Positions 1 to 7,779 are shown, counted from the stretch's first letter. The stretch: 64,000 nt of DNA from SP5GCR1 sp965199685 (GCA_965199685.1 OZ241323.1:1860001-1924000); one strand, 5' to 3'. Numbers and translations: made by a program. The notes: generated by a model from the letters alone, not told the origin.

Positions 1-276
1 GCATTGGGATGTATACAAGCACTGCAATGCAACAAAAATACCTGCCCTACTGGCGTTACGACACACGACCCTAAGTTGCAAAAAGGTTTGGTGCCAGAAG
101 ACAAAGCGATACGAGTATGCAATTACTTCAAACGGCTTAGTTATGAAATCGGAGTTATTGCCCATTCCTGTGGCGTATCAAACCCGCGAGAATTAAAGCG
201 TTTTCACGCCCGCGTCGTAATGCCAAACAGTTTATCCATCTCACTCAGCGAACTGTACCCAGAAATTAATGGATGA
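1..276 (+). CDS. FMN-binding glutamate synthase-like protein, 3' end only
   Basis: This is the C-terminal part of a gene that enters the window from the left; about 91 residues remain, ending in a TGA-type stop near 276. The motif CNKNTCPTGVTTHDP followed by a KG-LVPEDKA-RV-NY segment is characteristic of the end of the FMN/Fe-S synthase domain of the GltB family (COG0069). In that family the cysteines help bind an iron-sulfur cluster next to FMN. The small, stand-alone 'FMN-binding glutamate synthase family' proteins end much like this, so I favour them over full-length GltB, which would continue into a GXGXG beta-helix domain that is absent here. It converges on hemL. The start, the FMN site and the operon partners are outside the window, so the substrate cannot be judged. 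Confidence 0.8.
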   Translation, partial: ALGCIQALQCNKNTCPTGVTTHDPKLQKGLVPEDKAIRVCNYFKRLSYEIGVIAHSCGVSNPRELKRFHARVVMPNSLSISLSELYPEING

Positions 277-301
277 ACCCATTGTGAGGCTACACCAGTC
301 A

Positions 302-324
302 ATTCCCCTCCTGTGGAGGGGAAT
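302..324. repeat. Perfect hairpin ATTCCCCTCC/GGAGGGGAAT (family also at 47.7 kb)
   Basis: Ten-base arms separated by TGT form a perfect inverted repeat 26 bases after the glutamate synthase-like gene. There is no clear T-run. The same CCCCTCC/GGAGGGG hairpin recurs at 47,669-47,685, so it belongs to a dispersed repeat and may also serve as a transcript end. Confidence 0.6.
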
Positions 325-384
325 GGTCCGCCCCTATGGTGGTTATCGTTAATTTGGTGGCGCAAGCGGTTTTGCACAACGTTA

Positions 385-414
385 CGCCGTTTGTTGCCGC
401 TGCAACAAACGGCG
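385..414. terminator. Strong hairpin just after the hemL stop, between convergent genes
   Basis: CGCCGTTTGTTGC and its exact complement form 13-base-pair arms around a four-base loop. The hairpin begins three bases after the hemL stop codon and lies between two converging genes, so it could stop transcripts from both sides. It lacks a good T-run on either strand, so classical intrinsic termination is not certain. A diverged relative with compensating stem bases follows rpmG at 47,535-47,563. Confidence 0.55.
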
Positions 415-417
415 GTT

Positions 418-1707
418 CTATCTGTGGAATGCTTGCGTGGCAGCCTCTAAGGTCTGTTCTAAGACCTCAGTGTCGTGTGCTATTGAAACGAAGCACGCTT
501 CGTATGGCGATGGTGGTAAATAAACCCCAGCATCAAGCATGGCATGGAAAAAATACTTAAACGATTCTCCGTTATCGCCCGTTGCACAATGACGCACTTG
601 GCTTAAATTTTCTACTCTCCGCTCTGCCCCCAAGAAAAAGCCGAACATAGCTCCCATAGAGTTGCTATAAAAATCCAACCCTACTTCGGTAGCACAATCC
701 GACAAACCTTGACTCAACGCTTGTGTGGTTTGTTCTACATGCTCAAAAAGACCATCGCTACAAAGCAACTCCAGAGTCTTTAAGCCGGCAGCAACAGCCA
801 CCGGATTACCCGATAAGGTGCCAGCTTGATAAACTGAACCCAGCGGGGCAATATGTTCCATAATTTCTCCGGCACCTCCGAAAGCTCCTACCGGCATTCC
901 ACCACCGATGATTTTTCCTAACACGGTCAAATCGGGCTTGATTTGATAAACAGCCTGCGCACTTCCGATTGAAACCCTGAAGCCACTCATGACCTCGTCA
1001 AAAATGAGTAATGTACCGTATTGATCACAACATTGACGCAAGGTTTTTAGAAACTCAGGATCGCCCGGCACGAAGTTCATGTTGCCGGCAACAGGCTCAA
1101 CGATAACCGCGGCAATTTGTTCTCCTATCTGTTCAAACACTGATTGAACCTGCTCAACATCGTTATAATTTATTGTCGTGGTCAGCGATGCGAATCCTAC
1201 AGGCACTCCAGACGAGTTCGGAACACCCAAGGTTAAAGATCCCGAACCGGCACCGACCAGCATCGCATCGCTATGTCCGTGATAACAGCCGTCAAACTTG
1301 ACGATTTGATCACGCCCGGTATAACCACGCGCTAAGCGTATGGCACTCATAACCGCTTCGCTGCCCGAATTAACCAAGCGTAGCAAGTCTATAGAAGGAA
1401 TATGCGCTTTGATTTTTTCCGCTAGTCGGGTTTCAATTTCGGTTGAGGCACCAAAGCCTAATCCGTTTGATGCTGTCTGTGTCACCGCTGCAAGCACTTC
1501 GGGATGAGCGTGCCCCATAATCATAGCCCCCCATGAACCCACATAATCTATATAACGATTACCGTCCTCGTCGTAGAGCATCGCACCCTTAGCTTTTTTG
1601 ATAAAGGGTGGTGTGCCGCCGACCGCTTTGAATGCCCTAACCGGAGAATTGACTCCCCCAGGAATAGACAAGCATGCGCGTTGATATAATTCTTTGGAAT
1701 GTTTCAT
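418..1707 (-). CDS. hemL: Glutamate-1-semialdehyde 2,1-aminomutase
   Basis: HemL moves the amino group of glutamate-1-semialdehyde to give 5-aminolevulinate, the last step of the C5 route into heme, siroheme and corrinoids, in the cytoplasm. The 429-residue product has the usual family length and is full-length. The N-terminal segment SIPGGVNSPVRAF is typical. The PLP site is seen as FDEVMSGFR followed by LGKIIGGGMPVGAFGG, with the Schiff-base lysine near residue 265. GSEAVMSAIRLARGYTGR and QAGTLSGNP are further conserved blocks. It starts with ATG at 1707; no strong ribosome site is visible. It is divergent from the DUF2182 gene, with a palindrome in the shared 102-base gap, and ends at a strong hairpin. 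Its product would feed the pathway of the CobB/CbiA-like enzyme at the far end of the window, but no physical link is implied. Confidence 0.97.
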   Translation of the reverse strand: MKHSKELYQRACLSIPGGVNSPVRAFKAVGGTPPFIKKAKGAMLYDEDGNRYIDYVGSWGAMIMGHAHPEVLAAVTQTASNGLGFGASTEIETRLAEKIKAHIPSIDLLRLVNSGSEAVMSAIRLARGYTGRDQIVKFDGCYHGHSDAMLVGAGSGSLTLGVPNSSGVPVGFASLTTTINYNDVEQVQSVFEQIGEQIAAVIVEPVAGNMNFVPGDPEFLKTLRQCCDQYGTLLIFDEVMSGFRVSIGSAQAVYQIKPDLTVLGKIIGGGMPVGAFGGAGEIMEHIAPLGSVYQAGTLSGNPVAVAAGLKTLELLCSDGLFEHVEQTTQALSQGLSDCATEVGLDFYSNSMGAMFGFFLGAERRVENLSQVRHCATGDNGESFKYFFHAMLDAGVYLPPSPYEACFVSIAHDTEVLEQTLEAATQAFHR

Positions 1708-1735
1708 TGAGTCATTAATTTGGGGATAATCGTTA

Positions 1736-1764
1736 TTTACTGATAGATTATTGTAATCTATAAT
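1736..1764 (+). promoter_or_regulatory. Sigma70-type promoter for the DUF2182 gene
   Basis: A -35 box TTTACT (4 of 6 consensus bases) at 1736-1741 is followed after 17 bases by a perfect -10 box TATAAT at 1759-1764. Transcription would begin near 1771, about 40 bases before the GTG start at 1810. Confidence 0.55.
1743..1761. promoter_or_regulatory. Candidate operator: palindrome filling a promoter spacer
   Basis: ATAGATTA-TTG-TAATCTAT is a perfect inverted repeat with 8-base arms. It occupies the spacer between the -35 and -10 boxes of the rightward promoter and touches the -10 box, the usual place for a repressor or MerR-type site. It also lies in the leader region of the divergent hemL. 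I do not recognise the sequence as the site of a known regulator. Confidence 0.4.
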
Positions 1765-1809
1765 TTACGATACCGACCCTGCCCCATGACTTAAACAGAT
1801 TAAACGACA

Positions 1810-2601
1810 GTGAACCTTCAAACACATAGCACTTTGCCACCGCTCAGCCACAAAGATAAAAGTATAGTCTATGTGGGTGTCATTGCGGTGATGCTCGTAT
1901 CGTGGCTTTATCTACTAAACATGGCAGAGCAACACAGCCGAATGGATATGACCATGATGAGCATGCCACAAAGCGGTTCTGGATCTGGATTGACTCTAGA
2001 CGGTTTCTTGGTTTTATTCCTGATGTGGGCGGTGATGATGACTGCGATGATGCTGCCCAGCATATTACCGGCAACCACGATATTCACGGCATTTAATCAA
2101 CGCAAAAAAGCACATGCACAACCTTATGTGAGAACTTATATCTTTGTCATAGCTTATCTAAGCGCATGGGTTGCGTGTAGTGTGTTGTTTGCACTTACTC
2201 AATCAGGTTTATCAACGGCAGGTGTACTGGATAGTGCGATGAAAACGAACAACTCGCTATTGAGCGGTGGAATTTTGGTACTCGCTGGTATTTATCAATG
2301 GACTCCGCTTAAAGAAGCCTGTCTTAAGCAATGTAGGTCACCGCTCGGCTTTTTCATAGAAAGATGGCGAGAAGGACACTGGGGAGCTATTTACATGGGG
2401 TGGCGTTATGGTTTGTTCTGCGTCGGTTGTTGCTGGGCGTTGATGGCAATTATGTTTTCGGTGGGTGCTATGAATATCTTATGGATGGCTATACTATCTA
2501 TCTTTGTATTGTGTGAGAAGATTGCCCCGCAAAGCAGGTTTCTGCGAAATACCACTGGTGTTTTATTGGTCTGTTGGGGTGGTTATTTATTACTGAGCTG
2601 A
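1810..2601 (+). CDS. DUF2182 integral membrane protein
   Basis: This 263-residue inner-membrane protein has several hydrophobic segments and the family signature MWAVMMTAMMLPS near residue 75. Farther on come YQWTPLKEACLKQCRSPLGF, a GLFCVGCCWALM block, GAMNILWM and CEK near the C-terminus. The paired cysteines and methionine-rich stretches suggest metal binding, as often proposed for DUF2182, but its function is not established. The N-terminal loop has a run rich in Met, His and Asp (HSRMDMTMMSMPQ), which could also bind metal. Start is GTG at 1810. DUF2182 proteins are commonly encoded beside a DUF1326 protein; here the DUF1326 gene is at 46.4-47.0 kb, beyond the 37-kb giant gene. The reading frame is intact. 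Confidence 0.85.
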   Translation: MNLQTHSTLPPLSHKDKSIVYVGVIAVMLVSWLYLLNMAEQHSRMDMTMMSMPQSGSGSGLTLDGFLVLFLMWAVMMTAMMLPSILPATTIFTAFNQRKKAHAQPYVRTYIFVIAYLSAWVACSVLFALTQSGLSTAGVLDSAMKTNNSLLSGGILVLAGIYQWTPLKEACLKQCRSPLGFFIERWREGHWGAIYMGWRYGLFCVGCCWALMAIMFSVGAMNILWMAILSIFVLCEKIAPQSRFLRNTTGVLLVCWGGYLLLS

Positions 2602-2638
2602 TACATAATAAGGCGCGTACAGATACGCAAGAACGTGG

Positions 2639-2670
2639 TATAATTCGCCTTTCAATTTAATGTGAGGGAG
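2639..2670 (+). promoter_or_regulatory. -10 box and ribosome-binding site of rpoD
   Basis: A perfect TATAAT at 2639-2644 precedes rpoD; the -35 region is weak. A strong ribosome site GAGGGAG at 2664-2670 stands two bases before the ATG at 2673 and supports that start. A small inverted repeat GCGTA-CAGA-TACGC lies at 2615-2628. Confidence 0.5.
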
Positions 2671-2672
2671 CT

Positions 2673-4460
2673 ATGACTAAATCATCCAAGTCTAAACAAT
2701 TTAAGTTAAGCAAAGAGATTATTACCAAAGGCAGAGAACGCGGTTTTCTAAGTTGTGCCGAACTCAGCGATTATCTACCCACTGATATCGTTGAAGCAGA
2801 GCAAATTGAAGATATCATCTCGGCACTAAATGAAGCAGGTGTCAAGATAGTCGAAAAATTACCTTCCGAAGACGAGTTGTTACTCAACAACGACGAAATA
2901 GTTGAAATGCCTGCGGAAGAAGTCACTAGGGCATTAACGCATACCAACCACGAACTAAGAGGAACAACCGATCCTACTCGTATGTATATGCGCGAAATGG
3001 GGGCAGTCAATTTGCTAAACCGCGAAGGAGAAGTGGATATTGCCAAGCGCATCGAAGAAGGCATGGATAAAGTACGCTCGGTACTGGGAACCTTCCCACC
3101 GGCAATTGCTGTATTGCTGGATATCTATGAACAACATAAAAATGGCGATATTAGAGAACAAATAGCGACTGGTTTTTGGGAAGAATGTGAGATTTCGGTA
3201 GAAGAAACCAAAAAAATGGATAGTATGGAAATGATGGATCCCGACTTTCAAGAAGAGCGCATTGACAGCGAAGATTTAGAACAACATCTAGCATTCTTAA
3301 AAAGACTTTATAAACGATCGAGACTGAAATCAGTACGCAGTTCGCCAAAATCGTATGCCAGATTATGTCAGAGAATGTCAGGGTTGTTGTTGGAACTTAA
3401 TCTCACTCCTTTTGTCAACGAAGCTCTGAACCAAGAATTGAAATCTTATAGCAAGCGTATCAATACGGCAGAGCGTGTTTTGTTTGATATTTGCGTCAAA
3501 AAGGCAAAGATACCCAAAAAATACTTTGTGGATCGTACCAAAGAAAACAAAATCGGCTATGGTCTGGGTACGAGTCTATTACGGTCAAAATATGGTAAAT
3601 CTTTACGCTCTTATAAAGACGAAATATTGAGAGAGCAGAACAAAATGATCCAAATCGAAGAAGATACTGGTCTTTCTATTGCCGAAATCAAGAGAATCAA
3701 TCTCGCTGTCGGTTCGGCAGAAACAAAAGCACGGCGTGCTAAAAAAGAAATGATCGAGGCCAATCTACGATTGGTTATTTCTATCGCTAAAAAATACACC
3801 AATCGCGGATTACACTTCTTGGATCTGATACAAGAAGGCAACATCGGGTTGATGAAAGCGGTTGATAAATTTGAATATCGCCGTGGCTATAAATTCTCAA
3901 CATATGCAACTTGGTGGATACGTCAGGCGATTACACGCTCCATAGCGGATCAAGCGCGTACCATACGCATCCCGGTACATATGATAGAGACGATTAACAA
4001 ATTCAACCGCACCACCCGCAGACTTATTCAAGAACTCGGACGAGAACCCAAACCTCACGAACTGGCAGAAGCATTGAGTATGCCTGAAGACAAAGTGCGT
4101 AAGGTGATTAAGGTAACCAAAGAACCGATTTCTTTAGAAACACCAGTGGGTGATGATAATGACTCTCAGCTTGAACAATTCATCAACGATGAAAACATAA
4201 AATTGCCGGACGAAAACGCATACAGCGAAGCCTTAAAAAACGCTATGGAAGGCTTGTTGACAGGGCTCACTCCTAGAGAAGCACAAGTTTTGAGAATGCG
4301 CTTTGGTATCAACATGAACACCGACCACACCTTAGAGGAAGTAGGAAAGCAGTTTGATGTCACACGCGAGAGAATACGCCAAATAGAAGCAAAAGCACTG
4401 AAGAAATTACGGCAACCGTCTAAAGCAGCAGTGCTTCGTAGTTTTCTAGATACCGATTGA
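2673..4460 (+). CDS. rpoD: RNA polymerase primary sigma factor (sigma70)
   Basis: RpoD directs core RNA polymerase to housekeeping promoters. The 595-residue protein has all primary-sigma regions in order. An acidic region 1.1 comes first. Region 1.2 (DPTRMYMREMGAVNLLNREGE) is near residues 99-119. A charged non-conserved insert follows. Region 2 (ANLRLVISIAKKYTNRGL, DLIQEGNIGLMKAVDKFEY, FSTYATWWIRQAITRSIADQ) starts near residue 360. Region 3 has IRIPVHMIETINK. Region 4 ends with DHTLEEVGKQFDVTRERIRQ as the -35-binding helix-turn-helix near residue 550. It is close to the usual gammaproteobacterial length (about 600). The start is supported by the strong ribosome site. The familiar upstream partners rpsU and dnaG are not next to it here. 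A tRNA follows 68 bases downstream in the same direction. Confidence 0.98.
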   Translation: MTKSSKSKQFKLSKEIITKGRERGFLSCAELSDYLPTDIVEAEQIEDIISALNEAGVKIVEKLPSEDELLLNNDEIVEMPAEEVTRALTHTNHELRGTTDPTRMYMREMGAVNLLNREGEVDIAKRIEEGMDKVRSVLGTFPPAIAVLLDIYEQHKNGDIREQIATGFWEECEISVEETKKMDSMEMMDPDFQEERIDSEDLEQHLAFLKRLYKRSRLKSVRSSPKSYARLCQRMSGLLLELNLTPFVNEALNQELKSYSKRINTAERVLFDICVKKAKIPKKYFVDRTKENKIGYGLGTSLLRSKYGKSLRSYKDEILREQNKMIQIEEDTGLSIAEIKRINLAVGSAETKARRAKKEMIEANLRLVISIAKKYTNRGLHFLDLIQEGNIGLMKAVDKFEYRRGYKFSTYATWWIRQAITRSIADQARTIRIPVHMIETINKFNRTTRRLIQELGREPKPHELAEALSMPEDKVRKVIKVTKEPISLETPVGDDNDSQLEQFINDENIKLPDENAYSEALKNAMEGLLTGLTPREAQVLRMRFGINMNTDHTLEEVGKQFDVTRERIRQIEAKALKKLRQPSKAAVLRSFLDTD

Positions 4461-4479
4461 GAGAACACATTAAACAATT

Positions 4480-4495
4480 TGCTATTGCGATAGCA
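4480..4495 (+). terminator. Small hairpin between rpoD and the tRNA
   Basis: TGCTAT-TGCG-ATAGCA is a perfect inverted repeat 20 bases after the rpoD stop. The stem is short and A+T-rich and no T-run follows, so it may be only a weak terminator or a processing site between rpoD and the tRNA. Confidence 0.3.
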
Positions 4496-4528
4496 CAAAT
4501 ATAGTTCTATCCTTTAGCCTATATCCAG

Positions 4529-4602
4529 GGGCCTGTAGCTCAGTTGGTCAGAGCGGGGGACTCATAATCCTTAGGTCGCAGGTTCGAATCCTGCCGGGCC
4601 CA
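4529..4602 (+). tRNA. tRNA with CAT anticodon (Ile2 or elongator Met)
   Basis: The 74-base sequence folds as a full cloverleaf. The acceptor stem is GGGCCTG/CGGGCCC. The D arm is GCTC-AGTTGGTCA-GAGC. The anticodon arm is GGGGA-CTCATAA-TCCTT, with anticodon CAT. The T arm is GCAGG-TTCGAAT-CCTGC, and the discriminator is A. CCA is not encoded, so it must be added after transcription. CAT can mean elongator Met or, after lysidine modification by TilS, Ile2 reading ATA. The acceptor and T-arm sequences look somewhat more like Ile2 than Met, but I cannot decide. It is not the initiator, because the first acceptor pair is a normal G-C. Confidence 0.95.
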
Positions 4603-4618
4603 TTCGTTGTTATTACGA

Positions 4619-5524
4619 TTAGACAGCCAACAATGCTGCCAGACAATCAGTCCACTGCCGCTTGCGATACGCCCCAAAACCCAATAATGTGAATAGTGCC
4701 TCTAGTCGATCAGTGTCGGCTTCGCTGAGCTGCGCATTAAAGGTCTCAGGCAATGAAACATCCCTACAAATTGTAGCTAAACGGTATGATAATTTTATGG
4801 TCTCTCTATACTCCCTGACCAAACCTTCGATACGCTGCGCCCCGCGAATACCAATATCGGAGATACAACCTACCTCTGCCAATAACCGATCAATAGAATT
4901 AAAATGACGGATTAATTCTGTTGCAGTTTTAGGTCCGATGCCTGGTACACCTGGTATATTGTCTACGGGATCCCCGGCAATCGCCAGCATATCAGGAATT
5001 TGTTCCGGCAACACCCCAAACTTATCAAATACTCCTTGGCAACCTAATTTAAGATTCTGACCGTAGTCCCACCATATATCATCACCCTCCAGCAGCTGTG
5101 TTAAATCTTTATCTCTGCTGACAATGACCACCGATTGCCCTCGCTGGTGCGCTTGATGAGCCAAAGTGCCGATTAAATCGTCGGCTTCATAGTAGTCTGA
5201 TGCGATTTCGCTCAGCCCAGTAGCAGCTAGAAATTCCCTACACTGTGCAAACTGACTCTTTAGTTCCTCAGGGGCGGGGTCTCGGTTCGCCTTATAAGGC
5301 GGATAAATATCGTTTCTGTACGAGGTATCCAAACTCTCGTCAAAAGCAAAGACTATATGTGCAGGCTTTACTTGATTCAGCAGTCTTAGCACAAAATCGC
5401 AAAAACCGTATACTGCATTGGCAGGTTGTCCTTTGCTATCGCAAACGGTGTCGGACAATGCAAACCAAGACCGAAATACATAGATACTTGCGTCAATCAG
5501 ATAGAGGCGTGTATCGTCAATCAT
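4619..5524 (-). CDS. Stand-alone 5'-3' exonuclease (PolA N-domain / flap nuclease family)
   Basis: This protein resembles the 5' nuclease domain of DNA polymerase I without any polymerase part; it would remove RNA primers or flaps. Seen in order are LYLIDASIYVFRSW (first metal-binding Asp), FAFDESL..YRNDIYPPYKANR, EADDLIGTLA, SRDKDLTQLL, and the helix-3-turn-helix GDPVDNIPGVPGIGPKTATE. All catalytic acidic residues seem present. I chose the ATG at 5524 (301 residues), which overlaps the stop of the upstream nuclease gene by 8 bases (ATGATTGA), a translational-coupling arrangement. An upstream in-frame start at 5560 would add 12 residues inside that gene. It is longer than ExoIX/Xni (about 250) and may be its functional equivalent. 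The gene converges with the tRNA 16 bases away. Confidence 0.88.
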   Translation of the reverse strand: MIDDTRLYLIDASIYVFRSWFALSDTVCDSKGQPANAVYGFCDFVLRLLNQVKPAHIVFAFDESLDTSYRNDIYPPYKANRDPAPEELKSQFAQCREFLAATGLSEIASDYYEADDLIGTLAHQAHQRGQSVVIVSRDKDLTQLLEGDDIWWDYGQNLKLGCQGVFDKFGVLPEQIPDMLAIAGDPVDNIPGVPGIGPKTATELIRHFNSIDRLLAEVGCISDIGIRGAQRIEGLVREYRETIKLSYRLATICRDVSLPETFNAQLSEADTDRLEALFTLLGFGAYRKRQWTDCLAALLAV

Positions 5525-6362
5525 TGGCTTCAAACGTTGTGCGTATAATCTGTGCGGCATCAGGGTGCAACAGCTTCATGGTTCTATACGAATATTGATT
5601 ATAAACCCAGCCTGTTCCGATCAAACAAAGGCCTTTTTCAAAAATCATAGGTGACACAGCATCAGCCTCAAAATAAATTTCACTTTGTTCTGGTATCAAA
5701 AAACGAAAACGGTCGGACAAATAAAGATATTTTTTATTGCGGTATTTTCTAACGCTTTGTATACAACCCAATACTCGGTTGAAACCGCTATATTTTAACT
5801 TGTCGGCAGCGACTGGGGCAAAATAAGGTTCTACCCAAACACCCTGTTTTGTGCGCCGAGCGTGCTGTTCGGCATCACGATAGCACTCGCGATAACGTAA
5901 ATTAGGAGGAATACTGATCGCAAAACCCAGACCCTCTAGTATGAGCTTTGCAGCCACATTGTTGCCCTGCTCATCAAAGACATGGGCTAACATCCTGCCG
6001 TATTTATCATAGCGATCTTTATCGTTAACAATGAATGCGTGATCGTTATGTAGGTATGCATGCAGCCGTTGTTGTGCGCGAACGGCTAACGGTTGATCAG
6101 GCCTGTCTTTGTAACCTATCTCTGGTGTGTTAATACCGATAATTCGTACGCGTTTATCATTGGTCAAAGTCAAGGTATCACCGTCGTTGACAAAGCGCAC
6201 TGATACCCGATGATTCGGCGCTTGCAATGCACACGAATCCTCTTCGGCACTTGATGCGACGGAAAAACTTAAAATAAAGAGAGGGAAAAATAAGGCGTAG
6301 CTTGAGCGACGCAATGCATTAACGATTATAACGCTTGCGGAATTTGTCAACTTGACCGGCAC
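5517..6362 (-). CDS. Exported thermonuclease-like (SNase) protein
   Basis: The product is a staphylococcal-nuclease-fold protein with a signal peptide (LFFPLFILSFSVASSA-EE), so it probably acts outside the cytoplasm on DNA or RNA. Key SNase motifs are visible: VNDGDTLTL, VRIIGINTPEIG with the active-site Arg and Glu, DKYGRMLAHVF with the second catalytic Arg, and a downstream KQGVW segment. About 100 extra residues follow the SNase domain, with YLSDRFRFLIP and EIYFEADAVSP; I do not recognise this part. The start is uncertain. GTG at 6362 overlaps the end of rpmE by 44 bases and gives a long n-region. TTG at 6314 avoids the overlap and gives a more usual signal peptide beginning RRSSYALFF. Neither has a good ribosome site. 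It ends by overlapping the exonuclease gene, so rpmE, this gene and the exonuclease may form one transcript. Confidence 0.85.
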   Translation of the reverse strand: MPVKLTNSASVIIVNALRRSSYALFFPLFILSFSVASSAEEDSCALQAPNHRVSVRFVNDGDTLTLTNDKRVRIIGINTPEIGYKDRPDQPLAVRAQQRLHAYLHNDHAFIVNDKDRYDKYGRMLAHVFDEQGNNVAAKLILEGLGFAISIPPNLRYRECYRDAEQHARRTKQGVWVEPYFAPVAADKLKYSGFNRVLGCIQSVRKYRNKKYLYLSDRFRFLIPEQSEIYFEADAVSPMIFEKGLCLIGTGWVYNQYSYRTMKLLHPDAAQIIRTTFEAND

Positions 6363-6525
6363 TTTCTAAAATTTTCTGCTTGCCTGTGTAAAAGGGATGG
6401 CAGGCTGCACAAACTTCAACTGTCATTTGCTTTTCTGGATAAGTCGAACGAACTTTATATTTAGCACCGCAACTACAAGTCACGTCAACATATTTATATT
6501 CAGGATGTATATCTGTTCTCATCAT
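6319..6525 (-). CDS. rpmE: 50S ribosomal protein L31
   Basis: This 68-residue ribosomal protein starts MMRTDIHPEYKYVDVTCSCG and contains the four cysteines of the zinc-binding (C+) form: C17, C19, C39 and C42. VCAACHPFYTGKQK and the C-terminal VDKFRKRY are also typical. It is part of the large subunit near the central protuberance. Either of two consecutive ATGs could be the start. It has its own sigma70-type promoter inside the end of bioF. Having the zinc form suggests no zinc limitation-specific paralogue is needed here, though such a paralogue could lie elsewhere. Confidence 0.97.
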   Translation of the reverse strand: MMRTDIHPEYKYVDVTCSCGAKYKVRSTYPEKQMTVEVCAACHPFYTGKQKILESAGQVDKFRKRYNR

Positions 6526-6545
6526 GGATTTAGAGTTAAATGCGT

Positions 6546-6574
6546 ATCATAGCCGAATACGAGACTATAGACAA
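6546..6574 (-). promoter_or_regulatory. Sigma70-type promoter of rpmE
   Basis: On the minus strand TTGTCT (6574-6569) and TATGAT (6551-6546) are separated by exactly 17 bases. The start would be about 20 bases before the rpmE ATG. The -35 box lies inside the last codons of bioF. Confidence 0.6.
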
Positions 6575-7752
6575 GAGGAATCGCTACGATTATACAATGT
6601 TGGTTTATGAAATAGCTTGGCTATGCTCTTAACAAGATGGTCAATGTCGGCTTCTTGATGCGCTGCGGATAGCATAATTCTGAGGCGGGATGTCCCCGGC
6701 GGCACGGTGGGCGGGCGTATCGCCACAACCAACAAACCATCTTTCAGCAGGGCATCGCTTAAATCCATTGCCGATTTAGCGTCTCCGACGACGATGCCCT
6801 GAATCGCAGTTGTTGAGTCCAAACAAGGAATTTCATATTCGGTCATCATACTTCTAAATAAATTGATATTCCGATGCAGTGTATTGCGACGGGTGTCGTC
6901 GGTTTGGATAATTTCTAAGCTCGCTTGCACTGCACAAACGACCGGGGGAGGTAGTGCGGTTGTGTAGATATAGGTACGTGCTTTTTGTATCAAAGTCTCT
7001 ATTAAATCATCGCTGCCAGCAACAAAGGCTCCGCCAGCACCTAAGGCTTTGCCTAAAGTTGCCATCATTACCGGTACTTGCTTTTGGTTCAACCCGAAGT
7101 GTTCGAGGCTACCGCTTCCCGAAGCTCCCAACACACCGAAGCCGTGCGCATCATCGACGACCAAAGTCGCAGAGTGTTCGGTAGAAATATCGGATAACTC
7201 AGTCAACGGGGCAATATCTCCACCCATACTAAATACTGCATCGCTGACGACAATAGCGTCTTTTTTTGCGAGTTTCAGACCTTGACGCAGAGATTCGGTA
7301 TCGCTATGCGCATAACGGCATAAGTTTGCACGCGACAACAAAGCAGCATCAACCAGCGATGCATGGTTCAATTTATCTTCGTAAATGGAAGTATGCCTAT
7401 CTGCCAATGTCGTCAATATGCCCAAATTAGCCATATAACCGCTGGAAAATACCAAAGCCCGATCCCTAGATACAAATTTTGCCAAAGACTCTTCAAGCAT
7501 TTGATGTGCCTTTGTATAGCCGTCAACCAAACAAGAAGCACCGGAACCAGTTCCGTATAGACGTGCGCCCTCTATGCAAGCATTAACCACATAGGGATCA
7601 CTCGCAAGTCCTAGATAGTCGTTGCTTGAGAAAGATAAAACCTCTTGCCCGTTCCACATCCGCAAAGCGCCCTTACATCCCAGGCTGACATGCCTTTTGC
7701 GGTAAAGATTGTGACTATGTTGATGGGCAATAATAGAATGTAGATTTTTCAA
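6565..7752 (-). CDS. bioF: 8-amino-7-oxononanoate synthase
   Basis: BioF condenses pimeloyl-thioester with L-alanine in biotin synthesis, a PLP-dependent decarboxylating reaction. The 395-residue protein has the family hallmarks: FSSNDYLGLASDP near residue 45, GSGASCLVDGYTKAHQ, FSSGYMANLG, the aspartate of VVDDAHGFGVLG, and ATLGKALGAGGAFV with the PLP lysine at about residue 235. Start is a TTG at 7752; an in-frame stop lies 15 bases upstream, so no longer form from ATG is possible. It follows bioB after 27 bases in the same direction and is surely co-transcribed with it. The other biotin genes (bioA, bioD, bioC/bioH) are not in the window. Confidence 0.95.
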   Translation of the reverse strand: MKNLHSIIAHQHSHNLYRKRHVSLGCKGALRMWNGQEVLSFSSNDYLGLASDPYVVNACIEGARLYGTGSGASCLVDGYTKAHQMLEESLAKFVSRDRALVFSSGYMANLGILTTLADRHTSIYEDKLNHASLVDAALLSRANLCRYAHSDTESLRQGLKLAKKDAIVVSDAVFSMGGDIAPLTELSDISTEHSATLVVDDAHGFGVLGASGSGSLEHFGLNQKQVPVMMATLGKALGAGGAFVAGSDDLIETLIQKARTYIYTTALPPPVVCAVQASLEIIQTDDTRRNTLHRNINLFRSMMTEYEIPCLDSTTAIQGIVVGDAKSAMDLSDALLKDGLLVVAIRPPTVPPGTSRLRIMLSAAHQEADIDHLVKSIAKLFHKPTLYNRSDSSCL

Positions 7753-7779
7753 GAGATGTCGCAGTCATATAATGACTTA

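Noticed and set aside
336..560. Plus-strand open frame of 74 codons
   Set aside because: It runs through the intergenic hairpins and then antisense to the 3' end of hemL; no ribosome site and no protein-like features.
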